A DNA stretch of 64,000 nt from Liolophura sinensis (Eukaryota > Mollusca > Polyplacophora > Chitonida > Chitonidae), in NCBI RefSeq assembly GCF_032854445.1, contig NC_088301.1, forward strand, positions 34,397,187-34,461,186, in the 5' to 3' direction. The position numbers were made by a program, and so were the translations under genes. Of this stretch, positions 48,405 to 60,800 are shown piece after piece. The notes beneath the pieces were generated by a model. The model had not been told where the DNA came from and did not search any database. It saw only the letters and a list, made by a program, of their open reading frames with translations. The first letter of the stretch is position 1, and each line of letters begins with the position of its first letter.

Positions 48405-49110
48405 CATTCTTTGTCATTAATTCTTCATTGTGTATCATCCCACGTCTCGTTGCATTCTTTGTTGTTTATTCTCCATTGTTTGTCACACCCGTTCAATTAC
48501 ATTCTTCCTTGTGCATTCCCCATCTTCTGTGTTTGCTGTTTATTCTCCACTAAACCCTGTGTCACTGGCGTTCTTTGTTGTTTGTTTTCCACTATCATCA
48601 CATGCTACATATTTTTTTTTTGTCATTCATTGTCTTTTGTGCCATGTCCTTTCCCTTTTTATTAATATCTATCATCCAGCGTCAATGGTTAGAGTGTCGG
48701 CCTTGAAATCGGGAGACCTGGGATCAAACCCGAGTCAGGTTATATGAAAGACTTTAAAATGTGGTACGTCACTGCCTAGCTTGGTGCTTAGCACTGAGAG
48801 GTTAGAACAAGGAAGCAGGACTGGTTGGCCAGGTGTCAGTATAATGTGACTGGGTGAAGTGTCATGTCTGGTGTCTCCGGCATGATACTTCAGTGGCGGC
48901 AGCACTCTGGCGACTGGCCCTGCCACAAGAAGACAGTGTTATGTAAACACACCTAATGACTCATCATCGTCATATGACTGAAACATTGTGAAATATGATA
49001 CACCCTAAAACCCCAAGCATACATACACACATACATCATCCAGTGTTTTGTATTTTTTTTATTCTAAGTTGTCTATCAGACCATTTCAGTTACATTCTTG
49101 CTTGTGTATT
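48405..49110. repeat. Degenerate T/C-rich minisatellite, about 47-bp unit, split by a SINE
   Basis: Diverged units of TTGCATTCTTTGTTGTTTAT followed by TCTCCATTGTTTGTCACACC begin near 48409, 48456, 48503 and 48566. A further unit (TTACATTCTTGCTTGTGTAT) appears at about 49089, after the SINE at 48680-49034. The array therefore predates the SINE. Confidence 0.6.
48671..49043 (+). mobile_element. Second-family tRNA-derived SINE, full length, with 9-bp target-site duplication
   Basis: The body at 48680-49034 has a tRNA-like head with TGGTTAGAGTGTCGG (A-box-like) and GGGATCAAACCC (B-box-like). Its middle is GTCAGTATAATGTGACTGGG and GTGGCGGCAGCACTCTGGCG, and it ends in an ATACATACACACATAC-type tail. 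ATCATCCAG flanks it at 48671-48679 and 49035-49043. It is unrelated in sequence to the AATCAAATAAAT-tailed family. A partial copy lies at 21490-21712. Confidence 0.85.
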
Positions 49111-50282
49111 CTACCTTGTCTAGCTATCAACTGTGGCTGAAGAGTTGGTGGGACCAGCTATCGGTGTTAATGATGACATAAACATATCAACATGAAAAAG
49201 TGTTTGCTGGTGATATGAAATTGATTCTCATTGGCTGGTGTCAGACATAGCCATGTCCAGGCTATGTCTAGTTTAAACCTGGAAACCTTATCTCAACTGT
49301 CAGCCAGTCAGCCTCAATTCTGCATCCCCTTTAAGGGCTAGAATGCTGTATCAAGCTCACCAGTCCAGACTTGCTGGATGTCAAATGTTTGAATCTACAA
49401 AGTTAAGTGGTCCTTCTATTAAGAAAGAAGTCTGTGCCAGAAATTGAATTGAAGAAGTGACAGTGACTGTCTACCTGATGAATTCTGGTTATACCAAGAA
49501 GACAGTATACCCAACAACTCATCTCAAGAAAGAGATGAAAATGGAGAGATAGTTCGGAACCAAGTCCACTTTCACTAAACTTCTCAGATCACATTTTTGG
49601 TAACTTCTTTTCACATAAGAATTCTGGGTTATAGTGCTCTAAGGTGACAGCATTTAGAAAAGGTACTAAAAATTGATTAACAAAGTTTTGTGAAGGTGGC
49701 CCTAGAACACTGTTAATGGATAAATACATTAAATTCTATTGTTTGTAAATGTATATTGCAAAAGACAGATGTCTGCTGTTTGATGCATCCTTTATGAGTT
49801 TGACCCTCACTATACATGGTATGAGATCATTTGGGGGTCATTCAGAAACCATCCCTATAACAAAAAACTTTTTGCCTTTTTTGGCATTCAGTTCATCTGC
49901 ACTAAATCATTGCCTCTTTCATGGTGAACACATGATGCAAAATACAGTGAAGCACACTTTACCGTATGCTTCTATGCCACTTTGTTCTTTGTTGATGAAA
50001 CATGTACAGTGTAGTTCTGTCCAGGATGAAACCATCATGAGCGATGGGTGTGAGAATGGATGATGCACAAAATCTCACAATCACTGGCAAAGGTTTAAGA
50101 GGTTAGATGCTCTATCCACTCCTTGGGCAGATTGCATTAAAGTGGCAATACTAACATTCTAGTTTAGGTTATTCTAAGAATTTTTATTCCTCCATTCCGG
50201 ACATAGGAAAATTAGTCAACATATAACAAAGTGTATATGCAACAACTCAGTGTAGCTTTATTGAGAGTGGTAATTGATGTCA

Positions 50283-50365
50283 GGAGTTGGTCATGGTTGA
50301 GTGGTGAAGACATTTGTTCCTCAATCTCTAGGACATACACAGAGCATGTTTCAATCCCAACCTTG
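50283..50365 (+). repeat. tRNA-like fragment
   Basis: GTCATGGTTGAGTGGTGAAG (A-box-like) and GCATGTTTCAATCCCAACC (B-box-like) at SINE-head spacing. No conserved body follows, so it is a diverged or truncated SINE head. Confidence 0.35.
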
Positions 50366-51749
50366 GACAAGAAATTTGTAGATACTCTTCTCTCACACTC
50401 ATCCAGACTTAGTGACAAGTTGTTAACGACAATTGATTGTGTGGCTGTGTTCACACTCTAACGTTTGATGGAGATACAATTTCCTGGGTTGAAGCATCAT
50501 GAAGCTTTTTTCACGTCTGACAAAATACAGTGACTCAGCATATAGCCTAGACTTGCCTATCTCCCACACCACCCGAGTGACCATTCTGTATCCCACCCAC
50601 TCCATACTGATATCTGATCACAAGTAAAGAACAACAGACTCTGGTATAGAGAATAAAATAGAATTTTTATAATTAAATAATGATAGTGTTGCACACAAGT
50701 AAATATGTATAACTATATATCAAAATTGAAATATACAACATATTGCCAAAAGTAACAAAAACTTCTAGTAAACACCAAAATGATACCTTTGGTTAATGTA
50801 CAATAATTTAGAATTATGGCGTGCATCATTTGGCGTAATAAAAATCTGAAATAAAAACGTATAGTTTGGTACAGTGTGAAATGACATACATAGAGATATA
50901 TAACTATCAGTCAATTTCTTTGTTAATGTTCAGAGCTTTCGCAGTAAATACATGTACATGTAAGCAATCATCACTGGCTGGCAGACAGTGTAGATAAGAG
51001 GTACAGTGTAGCATATGCTGTCGTGGGTACTTAAAAAGTGTACAATAAAAATAATTTAGCACAGCCTTGGTTTGTCTCACTCTGATGTGCATCAGATACA
51101 ATTCTGTTTATTTATTTTCTTCTTTTTAACAAACCATTTATTTTCAAGTGCATTGGTTTTCATACCAAGCATCAATGAAGATTAGTCTCTATTGTCAACT
51201 CAAGACTAGTATGACTTAAACAATAAGGAAAAGAAGTTTACTCAACTTTATCAGAAAAATGAATGTGCAAATTTAAAACAGTTAAGCATGACTAAAGGCC
51301 TACTATTGAGCAATGCTTTCCAGTTCAGATTCCCGGACATCCCGGACAACTTTTGCAAAGTATTCCACAAAGATCTTTGAAATTCGATATGATGAATTTT
51401 TTATTATTATTTTTTTCTTTCATCTGAAAGTGCAATCAAACTACCCGTATTGAAATCAATCAATTTAACATTTTTATGGCACCAAAACTAATCTCATTAT
51501 AATGCATTACCACATTTTAATGTAAGCAGAAGGAAAAGACAGATCCATGGATGTACATGTACTCACACACGATAATTCCTACACCATATGAAGTAGCCAT
51601 TAAAATGCTTCGTTGCTTGCAATCATTCATTTCATGCATCCTGTCATTCAGAGCTATAATTAAGGAATAAAATCAGACAAGTTTGTACCAACTTGATTAT
51701 GTATAAATTATGCCAATATCAAGAAGTGAAATGTAAAGTATAGCTGGGA

Positions 51750-53180
51750 TTATTCATAATACACTCCAAATACCATGCCAACAGCATAGATGGAGTTGTT
51801 GCGGAACTCGTATGAGGAGAAGGTATCATACGCAGCATCCCAAAGACAGCGGCTTCCCATTCTCATCCCCTGATCAGTAAGCTGTCCAATATGTACCAAG
51901 CAAATGACTTTATATCTTGGCACTATCATTTCCTTCACCCGGGCCTTCACAACCTGCAAGAGGACACAAATTGATGTACAGTTCATGTATCCATGACCTT
52001 TCCAACAATACTATTTTAGGAATTAGAATTACAATTGCTGTAACTTAATTCAGATTGTGTTAGTTCACCAGAAATATTACACACGCCTTGCAAGTGAGAA
52101 TATGAGTGGACAAACAATTAGGCACAAGGTCCTCGACTCACCTCTGATATTGTTTTTGTCATCTGTTTACACAGTTCTGGCTCATATTTTTCTTCTGCCA
52201 GATAGCTTTCCAGTACTTCCTTCAGTATATTGTGCACCATAGATTCTGAGAATTTTTGCTTTGGTTTCAGCTGGTATGTGTTTTCCAACTTGAGAGAGGG
52301 GTGAATATTAACATCTCGTGGTTCATCAATAAATGACACTGTACTCAATGATCTGGAAGGAGAAAGGTTTCATATCACATACTTGTATGCCTGTAATAAA
52401 TGTAAGTTTATAAATTACATCGTTTACTTCAAAAATAACATTCTGGGTAGTGCTGTACCTCTACCTTAAAAACATCACAGGTAAAACATCACACCACCTG
52501 TTGGAAGGCGAGCTGTATTTATGAGTGGGGCTGAATCATGAATGAGCTTGCCAATTTACACTTCTGTGTGAAATCGCAAATCAATTCCTGCATCATCGTA
52601 TATCTTCAATGTACTGACTACTTTCGATAGTTAAAGAGACATGCAGCAAAAGGAACTTAAAGCTCAAGACATTCTACTCTATTAGACAATTTTTAGATCA
52701 TGATATCAAAATCTTGTGTTCAATTCACAGATATTAACTCTTGAGTTATATATGACATAGGAGCAATGGATGAACCATGACAATATTCATCAAATACACA
52801 AGCAGATGGGCAATAAAACTTAATGTATAAATTAAAAGTTTTACTTAAAACACATCAATAATCTCAATCATACGTTATTCAAATTTGACAATTCAGCTAA
52901 ATATTCAGCTACAGTTAGGGTTTGTACATGGCCATCATTCCATTCATCTTGTTCAGTGAAATAAAAAAAAAAAGTTTATAAAGATCTGTGTACTTATGTA
53001 CAACTCGATTAATTCTGCATGGTTGTTTTTCTCACATGGGACATACCCTGGCTTTCTTTGCCTGTCAGGTAAACGGTTGTCATGGTTTTGTTTGGCTTCC
53101 TGTTGAGAAAATGATGATCCACTTCCTCGTTTTACTAGCAGTTTGGCAGCTCGATCTCTTGCAACATCCCGATCAGCCAT
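51750..53180 (-). CDS. DYNLT5: Tctex1-family dynein light chain (DYNLT5/TCTEX1D1-like), complete
   Basis: Tctex1-type light chains dimerise and link dynein intermediate chains to cargo; several members work in cilia and flagella. Coding exons on the minus strand are 53180-53047, 52352-52142 and 51953-51750, all GT-AG and in frame, giving 182 residues (human about 179). The N-terminal ~45 residues are basic and unconserved (MADRDVARDRAAKLLVKRG). Then follow STVSFIDEP, LENTYQLKP, YEPELCKQMTKTISE, PRYKVICLVHIGQL, GSRCLWDAAYDTFSSYEFRN and a final VYYE, matching human TCTEX1D1 almost block for block. The Tctex1 domain covers about residues 70-182. The ATG at 53178-53180 directly follows an acceptor (TGTGTCCCAG), so a 5' exon exists upstream, probably near 54.5 kb. 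That exon could be non-coding or could add a few residues. The gene is head to head with RIC1. Confidence 0.93.
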
Positions 53181-54397
53181 CTGGGACACAAACAAATGAA
53201 TTAGTAACACGACGTACACGTATCAGTAACAGTTTACTTTTTAAAATGTAAAGTATACCTTAACAATTGAGAACATTTTTACAAATTAAAAGAGAACAAA
53301 AATGGTAAACACTCAGGACATGTCATGTCAGGACCACATGAAAACAAAAAACACATATATATATATGCAGCCAACTCCTTGAGTTACACTGTAAAACACT
53401 TTCTAGTGTGTCACAATGATATAGTAGTTGCATATTTTGGGGGCAATTCCTTCAAATAAAAGCAAAGGCTGCTTCCAGAACTGTCACTGATAAGTGTAAT
53501 GTAACTGGGCACTTACTGCATGAGAAATCTCATCCACAAGTTTTGATTGTTGCATTATCTCCTTTTCCTGAGAATTTGCGCACTTTTTTGTGTTTATTTT
53601 TTATGAAATCACATGGGCCTGGTTGGACTTCTACACATACACCATAAACGAGCTGGCTTTAGGCAAGGCTCCAGACTAAAGCACTACTATCTTGCACAGA
53701 GAAAAAGCCACATATCCCACAACAAATTTGATATTCTTTTGCACTGCAAATTAATTCATGACTGCGTGACTCGAATCAGAATTAAGTTTGCAACTAGATA
53801 AGTTTATTTGAGAGAGTGGGGGTTCATCAGATTATTCAGATTATTAACAGTACATGTGTATGGAAGCTATAATGAATAACAATACCTTGAAAGATGGCCC
53901 AAGATGACATTCACAAAAACTGGCAGTTTTATCAAAGAAGAAAGTATAAAATGTAATTAAAAGTAGGCCTACTGTGCTAAAAAGTATAGATGTAATTTTA
54001 CATGCTAACAGTTCTGCTGAGCCCACATAGCCTAAGCATGATGTATATTCAATCTAACAGCTACTGCGAAATTACACCTTTTATATGTGCTAGTGTTTGA
54101 AAGCCCCCACCCTGTCTCGTCTATGTCTGTGTGAACTCGTGACATGCATGAAATATTGATTCAACTTAAATATCTGCAAATTTGTATTTAACAATTTATT
54201 TTAACTTCATTAAAAATGAAGGACAAACAACAATCACTTTATTACATACATGTGACTGTCGCCGAAAGGCTGTTTTAACAATTCGTGTGAAGAAAACGCA
54301 TTTTGAAAAACGTAACTACAGCATATTAACATGTAGGAAGCGGTATGTGTCCAATTTTCGCTACTGCTGCCACGCTCTGTTGTGGCGAGTGATGGCC

Positions 54398-54410
54398 GTT
54401 GCTAGGAAAC
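54398..54410 (-). promoter_or_regulatory. RFX X-box-like site between DYNLT5 and RIC1
   Basis: GTTGCTAGGAAAC on the + strand (GTTTCCTAGCAAC on the minus) is two near-palindromic half sites around one base, close to the X-box consensus used by RFX factors at ciliary genes. It lies about 1.2 kb upstream of the DYNLT5 ATG and 0.4 kb upstream of RIC1. A dynein light chain of possible ciliary use is a sensible target, but the true start site is unknown. Confidence 0.5.
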
Positions 54411-54523
54411 ATAAAAATACAGACTTCTTCAACGTGAAAGGCAAATAGTATTCCTATCTAATGTCTTGTGTCACATAAACACTGCTTGGTCTTATGCCAC
54501 ATGTTTATCTCCGACTATACCTG

Positions 54524-54800
54524 TTTTTCCATCGAGGATTCTGTTTTCCCTACCTTGACAAGTGCTCCCTTCTCTGGTTTCTACTCGAGTGTATGGAGCA
54601 ACAGCGACGTCTCGCAACATGCTTGAGAATATCGCGAGATTCTCTTTGTGTGCACACATTTCATTAGTTCAAAGTTTTAGTGTTGCAGCCAATCGCAGGG
54701 CTGGTAACAAAGTAGACATTGCCGAAGAACATGGCCACTTGATTGACGATGTGTAACTTGAAAAGGAGACAACGTGAGATGGAAAGGCAGATTTATTTCT
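54524..54800. promoter_or_regulatory. Candidate bidirectional promoter of DYNLT5 and RIC1
   Basis: A CpG-bearing segment between head-to-head genes. It contains TATCGCGAGA at 54630-54639, one base from the TCTCGCGAGA core-promoter element known from TATA-less bidirectional promoters, and a CCAAT box (AGCCAATCG, 54687-54695). Minus-strand donors follow 54555 (CTTGTCAAG then GTAGGG) and 54524 (GAAAAACAG then GTATAG), fitting a 5' exon of DYNLT5. No TATA box is obvious. Confidence 0.55.
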
Positions 54801-54891
54801 GATGCATGATGTATTTTCCTGTTGGCTGGCCCAAATGCCTCAAACTGCCAAACGAGAAGCAGTGTTCGGGTCTAAAGTACATCATCAGTAA
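54779..54891 (+). promoter_or_regulatory. Two upstream ORFs at the RIC1 start
   Basis: An ATG at 54779 opens a seven-codon frame ending TGA at 54800-54802. That stop overlaps a second ATG at 54802 (TGATG). The second ATG is out of frame with RIC1 and its frame runs about 30 codons across the RIC1 start. If both are in the mRNA they would restrict RIC1 translation. Confidence 0.4.
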
Positions 54892-54952
54892 CCATGATCG
54901 GGCTCTGTTTGCGATTGTGACAGCTGATAGCGTTAGTGTGTGGTACTGTAAG
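54806..54952 (+). CDS. RIC1: RIC1 (RAB6A-GEF complex partner 1), first coding exon
   Basis: RIC1 with RGP1 forms the exchange factor that activates RAB6 on Golgi membranes. This 147-base exon encodes 49 residues with MYFPVGWPKCLKLP at the start and HDRALFAIVTADSVSVWYCK at the end. These match human MYFLSGWPKRL... and the following AFFAVLAAARLSIWYSR, the first blade of the N-terminal WD40-like propeller. A GTAAGG donor follows in phase 0. Two ATGs stand in tandem; the second (54809) aligns with the conserved MYF start. The protein is normally about 1,400 residues, so nearly all of the gene lies downstream. I found no convincing second exon in the remaining 9 kb, so intron 1 appears long. Confidence 0.88.
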
Positions 54953-57712
54953 GTAAGGTTCTTAAGACTGCACTATACATGTACTAAGGAAAGAAACATC
55001 GAATCCAACTCGTCTTGTCTTTTAATCAGCACTTTGATGCCTGTTTAAGTGTTGTACATAAGAGATTCAACAGTCTGCAGTGTGATTCAATTTTATGGAA
55101 GATAGGGATATCCAGCTGCGTATGCAGGTTTAAATATTTGCCTTTGACAGTGACTGAACCTCGAACAGAAAATATCTTCAAAAAAAACAAAACAAACTCG
55201 TACAGGACTCATTACAGGATTGTGAAAATAAACTGCAGCATGATATAAACACAGAATAAGTTGAGAAATTGTGAGGTACGGGTACTGTGTTGAAGTAGTT
55301 TATATATTTATTTCATTGGTTTTGCAGTACTCAAGAATTTTACACCTGTATAACAGCAGTCATGTTTATTCATAATTCCGAGCACCTGGCAAGGAGCAGG
55401 AGGTGATAAATAACATGGTGCTGAATTTATGAAATGCTGATTTTTGCCAATTCTTAAAGTTCAAAGTAGTTCAAGACACTTTAACCATCAACATTTGAAG
55501 GCAAAGACACACACTGATTACTTCTCCAGAAAAAATTGTTTGCCTGAAAGCTATATTTTTTATTTCTTATGCTAAAATCTCACCTTGGTTAAATACGATT
55601 TGTTTTCACCTTCAGTACTTAAGTCAGATGACCAAAGAGTGTGCTAGTGATTGGCTCAGAAGAGTTATGACATCACTGCTAATAGGTAGACACCAGAATA
55701 GTCTGAAAATTTGGTCTAAGGATGGCTTATATTTATTCATACGCAAGGACTGCTGCCATCCTTGGCCCAGACGACGTGTGCTCCCAGTTATAACATTGTA
55801 TAGATCTGTTTTTAGCTGATTGATCAGCAAAGCTTGTTGCATTCGCGGTAATATCCAAATCTATTTAATGCAGAGGTCTGTCGATGAGCTAAGGTAAAAA
55901 AATACATTTATGTACTTTTTTGCAACCATTGACCTTGGCATTATCGGATATTTTCTCAGAAAATCTTAGTCGAACTTGAAAGTCAGATCGGTGTTGAGCT
56001 ATCTGCCATGTGATGCCATGTCTACTCGACTGACCGTCTTAGTGTGTCACAACCTTATTTGAGCATTTGTGTAGATATAGAAGAGCTGAATATGCAGTGT
56101 TGGACAACAGCGTTGCTTTGAAAGCTTATTCTAGAGTGGAGTAGAAGTATGAAGTGGCACCGCTTTTAAAGTTGACGCTTTGACAGGGAATTGATATGCC
56201 ATGACATGATAGGTCCAACATTGATGTGCAGGTGTATCGTTCACATGTAAAATATGTGAGAAAAAAAACAGTTGTGAGTAGGGCTCAGAAGCAAGATATC
56301 ATGATATTACCAGTCTCATACGCCACGGAATAAAATAAAAATTATAAAAATTGTTCAGAAGACCATGAAGACGAATTACATTAGGAATGTAATTCACCAG
56401 ACTTTTGCAAATGACACATAAGTTTTGGCTTGTATTTAGACCTTACAATATATTTAAAGTTCACGGCCGATTTATTGGCTAGAAACCAGAGTAAACCACA
56501 GAGAACCCTTCACCAGGTACTTGACAATTGCACTGATGTAAAACTGCAGCAGAAGGGTTATTTGAGTATGTGACCATTGATGGTTTAACACTGAATTTTT
56601 TTTTTATTTTTTTTTTTTATTTTTGCATTGTTTTGTAAACAACAGCATTCAGGTACCTTGAAAATGCTTTGAATACTAAGCATTAACATTAAATATCCAA
56701 AAGGTTGTATTGTAACATGAATGAAACATTTATTTATTTGATCGATGTTCTACAAGAATTTGTTATTTTTACACTAGCAGGGAAGTTTATGGATGAAGGA
56801 AACCAGATTACACATGCCAATCACCAGATATCAGACAAACTTAAAGCAGCATGCTCACTACTTGTCCACTCCAAGAACAATACTTTAGTCAGTTAGATAA
56901 AAGAGAAAGCCAAAACATTGTTTCCATGAAATTAACGTTGAAAAGAGAGGAAATATACAAGGAAAAATGTATGTCACACCTTGACTTTAAAGTCTTATTT
57001 GAGCATTTGTGGGTCCAAACATGATTTTGCAAGTACCAGTAGTCATAAACTTAGCTGAGTGTGTTTTTTTTCAGGAAATAATTTGAGGAGATGTACAGTG
57101 TACATGTGTACTTACATATGCGACAATGGCACATGTATCATGTGTATACTTCATTCAGTATGCAAGCATACACATGTAGTCATCCACGTATGTGTAGGAA
57201 CTACATGGGCCTTAGTCAGTGCAGAATGTAAGACTTCCAGTAGATGATGTGTTATCTTCTTTCATATTTTTGTCACAACCTTCCTGTAAAAAGATACTAC
57301 CTGTAACAGGTTGCAGGTAGCATCATAATAACAAAATTGGTATTACTGTTAACAACTACAATTCACATGAAAGGTGATTGTTTCAATTTAGGATGTTCCT
57401 GTTCCTGTAGGAGTTGCTGCTAAAATGAAAAGTACAAAGTACAGGTACAGCTAATGTCATACCTTCTGTGTTGGCGCACGTTAAGAGTAAAAGCAATATT
57501 ATGGTGAATGTTAGGAGATGTATCTTAAAAAATACAGAACATATTCAGCTCAGGTTTTGCATACATGTATATCACAATAAAACAAGGGGGTTTCCATTAT
57601 TTGCTGCTCTGTGTTGAATTAATTAGGATATATTACAAAATTTACGACTTCTTGTCTAGTATATAATAGAATCGATGTTAAGGCAAATGTTAGTGGTGGT
57701 ATCTCAAAGAGT

Positions 57713-57845
57713 ATAGTGAGTCCTGCTCATGCTGGCTTCCTTTCTGGTTGTATGTGGGAAGGTCTGACAGCAACCTGGTGGTGGGATTCCCTTAGGCTCT
57801 GCCTTGTTTCCTCACACCATACTGCTGGCCATCGTCTTAAGTTAT
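57713..57845 (+). mobile_element. SINE fragment lacking both ends
   Basis: Starts at GTGAGTCCTGCTCATGCTGG and continues through GGGAAGGTCTGACAGCAACC and CACACCATACTGCTGGCCAT. The tRNA head and the AAATAAAT tail are missing. Confidence 0.75.
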
Positions 57846-60800
57846 TCTGTAGCTCTTGTAGGAGTTTGCCTTCATTCATGTGTTTGATGGAACGTCTTTG
57901 GCATGATAAAAATCAGTTTGCTTTTGGAATGAATGGAAGTCTGAGAATTGCGTTTGATGTCATTGTGTGTATTCCTCTTTGAAAGTAGTCATGTCAGTTG
58001 AAACCATACTATTCAATGTAATGTATATGGCTGTTGACTTGTGTTCTAGTTGATGTCTTAGAGATTTACATAATCGCTTCAGCTTTTGGATGTGTATGAG
58101 GTGTGATGGGCTTTAACAGATGTCCCACACTTCATCTAAGACTGCTATAATTAGGAGGTATGTCTCTGATAGATACGTGTATGTGTTCTAAAAATACAGC
58201 TTCTATTGTGCCTCTTGGAACAAATCAATACTCCACTACTGAAGGTCTGGACACGACCAACTGTGCTGGCATTAAGATACCTGGAGTGTAGTTGCATGTT
58301 AAAAAGTGCATGCATAGATATACTGGATGTATTATATGGATGTAATTTGAAAGCTTTTAGAGATAATATTTTATACTTTGTAATAAATTTAAAAACTTCT
58401 ATGGCCAAATGAGCTAGAATTTGAAATGGAATACATGTAGATAAATTAATTTGTGGATGTATGTATCAAGGATAGCAGTTAGGAGTAAACATAAAATTGT
58501 GAACCTTTTTCTAAAGCCTGATATGTCTCACATATAGTTACTCAAAAATCTTTATAAGTATAAAGGCTGAAAAATTGTGTGAGTACTGGTAACCCTCTAA
58601 CACAAAGCCACCTCCTGCAGTAAAGCTAGACCGAAGAGCTATGTGTAAATATGTATCTGTCTCGTGGAGAGGGACTAATCTGACTTCACTTGCAAATGTA
58701 CATGTATGCTAGACCACATGAGCAGTGAGGATTCCATTAAGGAAAGAGACCTACATGTAAATATTGTGGATGTCATTAGTCTACTGTTATTCTTCAAGCT
58801 CTCATTTACTTTTCACTGAAAATAATGTAATGGCTTAGTTTTTGCTTCACTTGTTAAGAAGATACGTGTGCAGATACCTATGTACATGGTGTTGATACTG
58901 TGTATTCTTTAGAGAATATAGAGATTGAGAAAGGGGTAACAAAATTACAGGTGCTAAAACTGAACTATGTTCCGTGTGAACCTCCATGTGTATGCGCTTA
59001 TTTACGTAGCCTTTTGATATAAGCTCCTTCATCTCACCTTGGGTAATTAAACAGGTAGGTGCTAGGTTGCCTACTCTATCACTTTCCCTCATGTTTCGCT
59101 CTCTTTGGTGGTGTCTCAGGCTACCATGTCCTTCTTCCCCACTACACTAAAGCTGCACACTGAAAAATAGCTGGAATTTAATTTTAGTTGTGTTCATGTC
59201 ATACCTTTAGTTTTGGTAGTAATTGTACACATACAGATAGCTCTTGTCAGTATCATTTTATTTTACCAGATTCTAACATGAACTAACTAGTGCATGTGTT
59301 GTATATTTATATGTGCTGGGTGTAATGTACCAGAAATGCACACACCAGATATCCTTAAACATAAATGCTGAACAGATGGATGTGGTCAGACCACATTAAA
59401 CTACATTTTGATTTTCTTTCTTTTAATGGCCCTAAAGGTTTATATTTGTTAACAAACTTGTTTAATTAAACTTAAAATGTGTGTACATGTAAGCTATGTA
59501 GACACATGATTTTATCAAATAAACAGAAAATTTACTGTAATTATTTGGCATGATGCTGTTTCCTGTGCAGAATACTTACATATGTTAAAATTCAAAGGTA
59601 AATTAAAACCATTTGTTGTTTGAGATTAGATATTTATTTTGCTAACATGGCCTGTTGTCATTGTTTTAATAATTTGGCAGATGTACATGTATTATTCATT
59701 TGACTAAGGGTTCAAATGCAAAAGTTTAAAAATGCAAATTCCCTCCAGTTTTAAACACATTCAATAGATTGAGGTACATGTACTACATTTGTGTTGTTGA
59801 TTGAAATTTTCTTGCAGCTTTTATACCTGTGCACAAATAGCTTTGGATTAAAAAATGACAACAAGCAATATTGGAGCAGACTCAGGTCTTCATTTGAGTG
59901 ACATTCTTTCATTTTATTGGTGAAAAGCTTTAGTGTATGATTGTATTATGTCATCTTTCAGCTTGTACATGTATGTGAAACCAGAAGTTAACTTGTTTGT
60001 TTTGTTCATCTTTTAATCTGCTGATTAACAAGGTATTAACATTTCTCATCTATTTCATCCTCTAAGAACTATTGCAGAAATTATCAGTAACTCATGTTTC
60101 ATGTGGGACAGGTATGAAACATAGCAATGTTGGTTGTGATGCATCACAATGACCAGCCATGGGTAGATTGTGCTCAGCTATGTGCGAGCATGTGTAGACC
60201 GTTGCAACTGGAAACAACAAAAATGCTTTAGCCTGCTGACTGATCAGGTTCTGGTGATTGCAAGCCTGCCTAGATTGACTAAAATCTGCGCCCAGTCATA
60301 TGCTCCTAGTTACTCTCAGTTGCAAGGTGGTCAATCCATGGCAGTTTTAAAATTTTGCTTGATACTGTGTGATTCATTCAATTTATAGGGCCTCAGGGAG
60401 TTTATTTGGTGAAGTTCAGTTCATTTCATATCGGAAAATTTTCAGTGTTAAGAAATAGCGTACACACTTTACCAAACTTTACGTGAAATACAATGTACAT
60501 TATGTTGTGAGAACAACAGCACACCTACATATGGCATGTGAAGGATTAACGTATCCAAACACATCAGACAAAACATGGCTGTAAAGAAGCTATTTTGTTG
60601 GTATTAGATTTGTTTTTCAACTAAAGATCTTTATTTTTCAAATAAATGAAAAGAAAGGCCTTTAGTAGGAAGAGCATTGTTTGTTTCATTTCTACATAGT
60701 TTATGGAAAGTAACATTTACTATTTAAATTAGCAGAGCTCTGCCGAGTGGAATTTTAATTGTTTTACACACAGTTGAATAGAGCAATAGCTAATGAGGAA

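Larger units (their letters stand above)
43443..51749. other. Interval between the convergent ZYG11 and DYNLT5 genes, no gene supported
   Basis: ZYG11 (+) and DYNLT5 (-) point toward each other, so this interval holds both 3' UTRs. Candidate poly(A) signals are AATAAA at 43743 for ZYG11 and TTTATT on the + strand at 51107-51142 for DYNLT5. In between are two (TA)n tracts, a T/C-rich minisatellite split by a SINE, and a tRNA-like fragment near 50290. The remainder is AT-rich with no exon-like segment. Confidence 0.6.

Noticed and set aside
48321-48747. Two overlapping hydrophobic + strand frames of 105-114 residues
   Set aside because: They arise from the T/C-rich minisatellite, whose pyrimidine bias gives Phe/Leu/Ser-rich frames; no homology.
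57420-57454. Micro-exon between TTCCTGTAG and GTACAG
   Set aside because: Splice-like edges but 35 bases with no recognisable residues and no fit to RIC1.
58206-58412. Possible RIC1 second exon (WTRPTVLALRYLE recalls human PSVLIVTYK)
   Set aside because: No acceptor gives the expected residue directly after exon 1, no good donor follows, and similarity ends after about ten residues.
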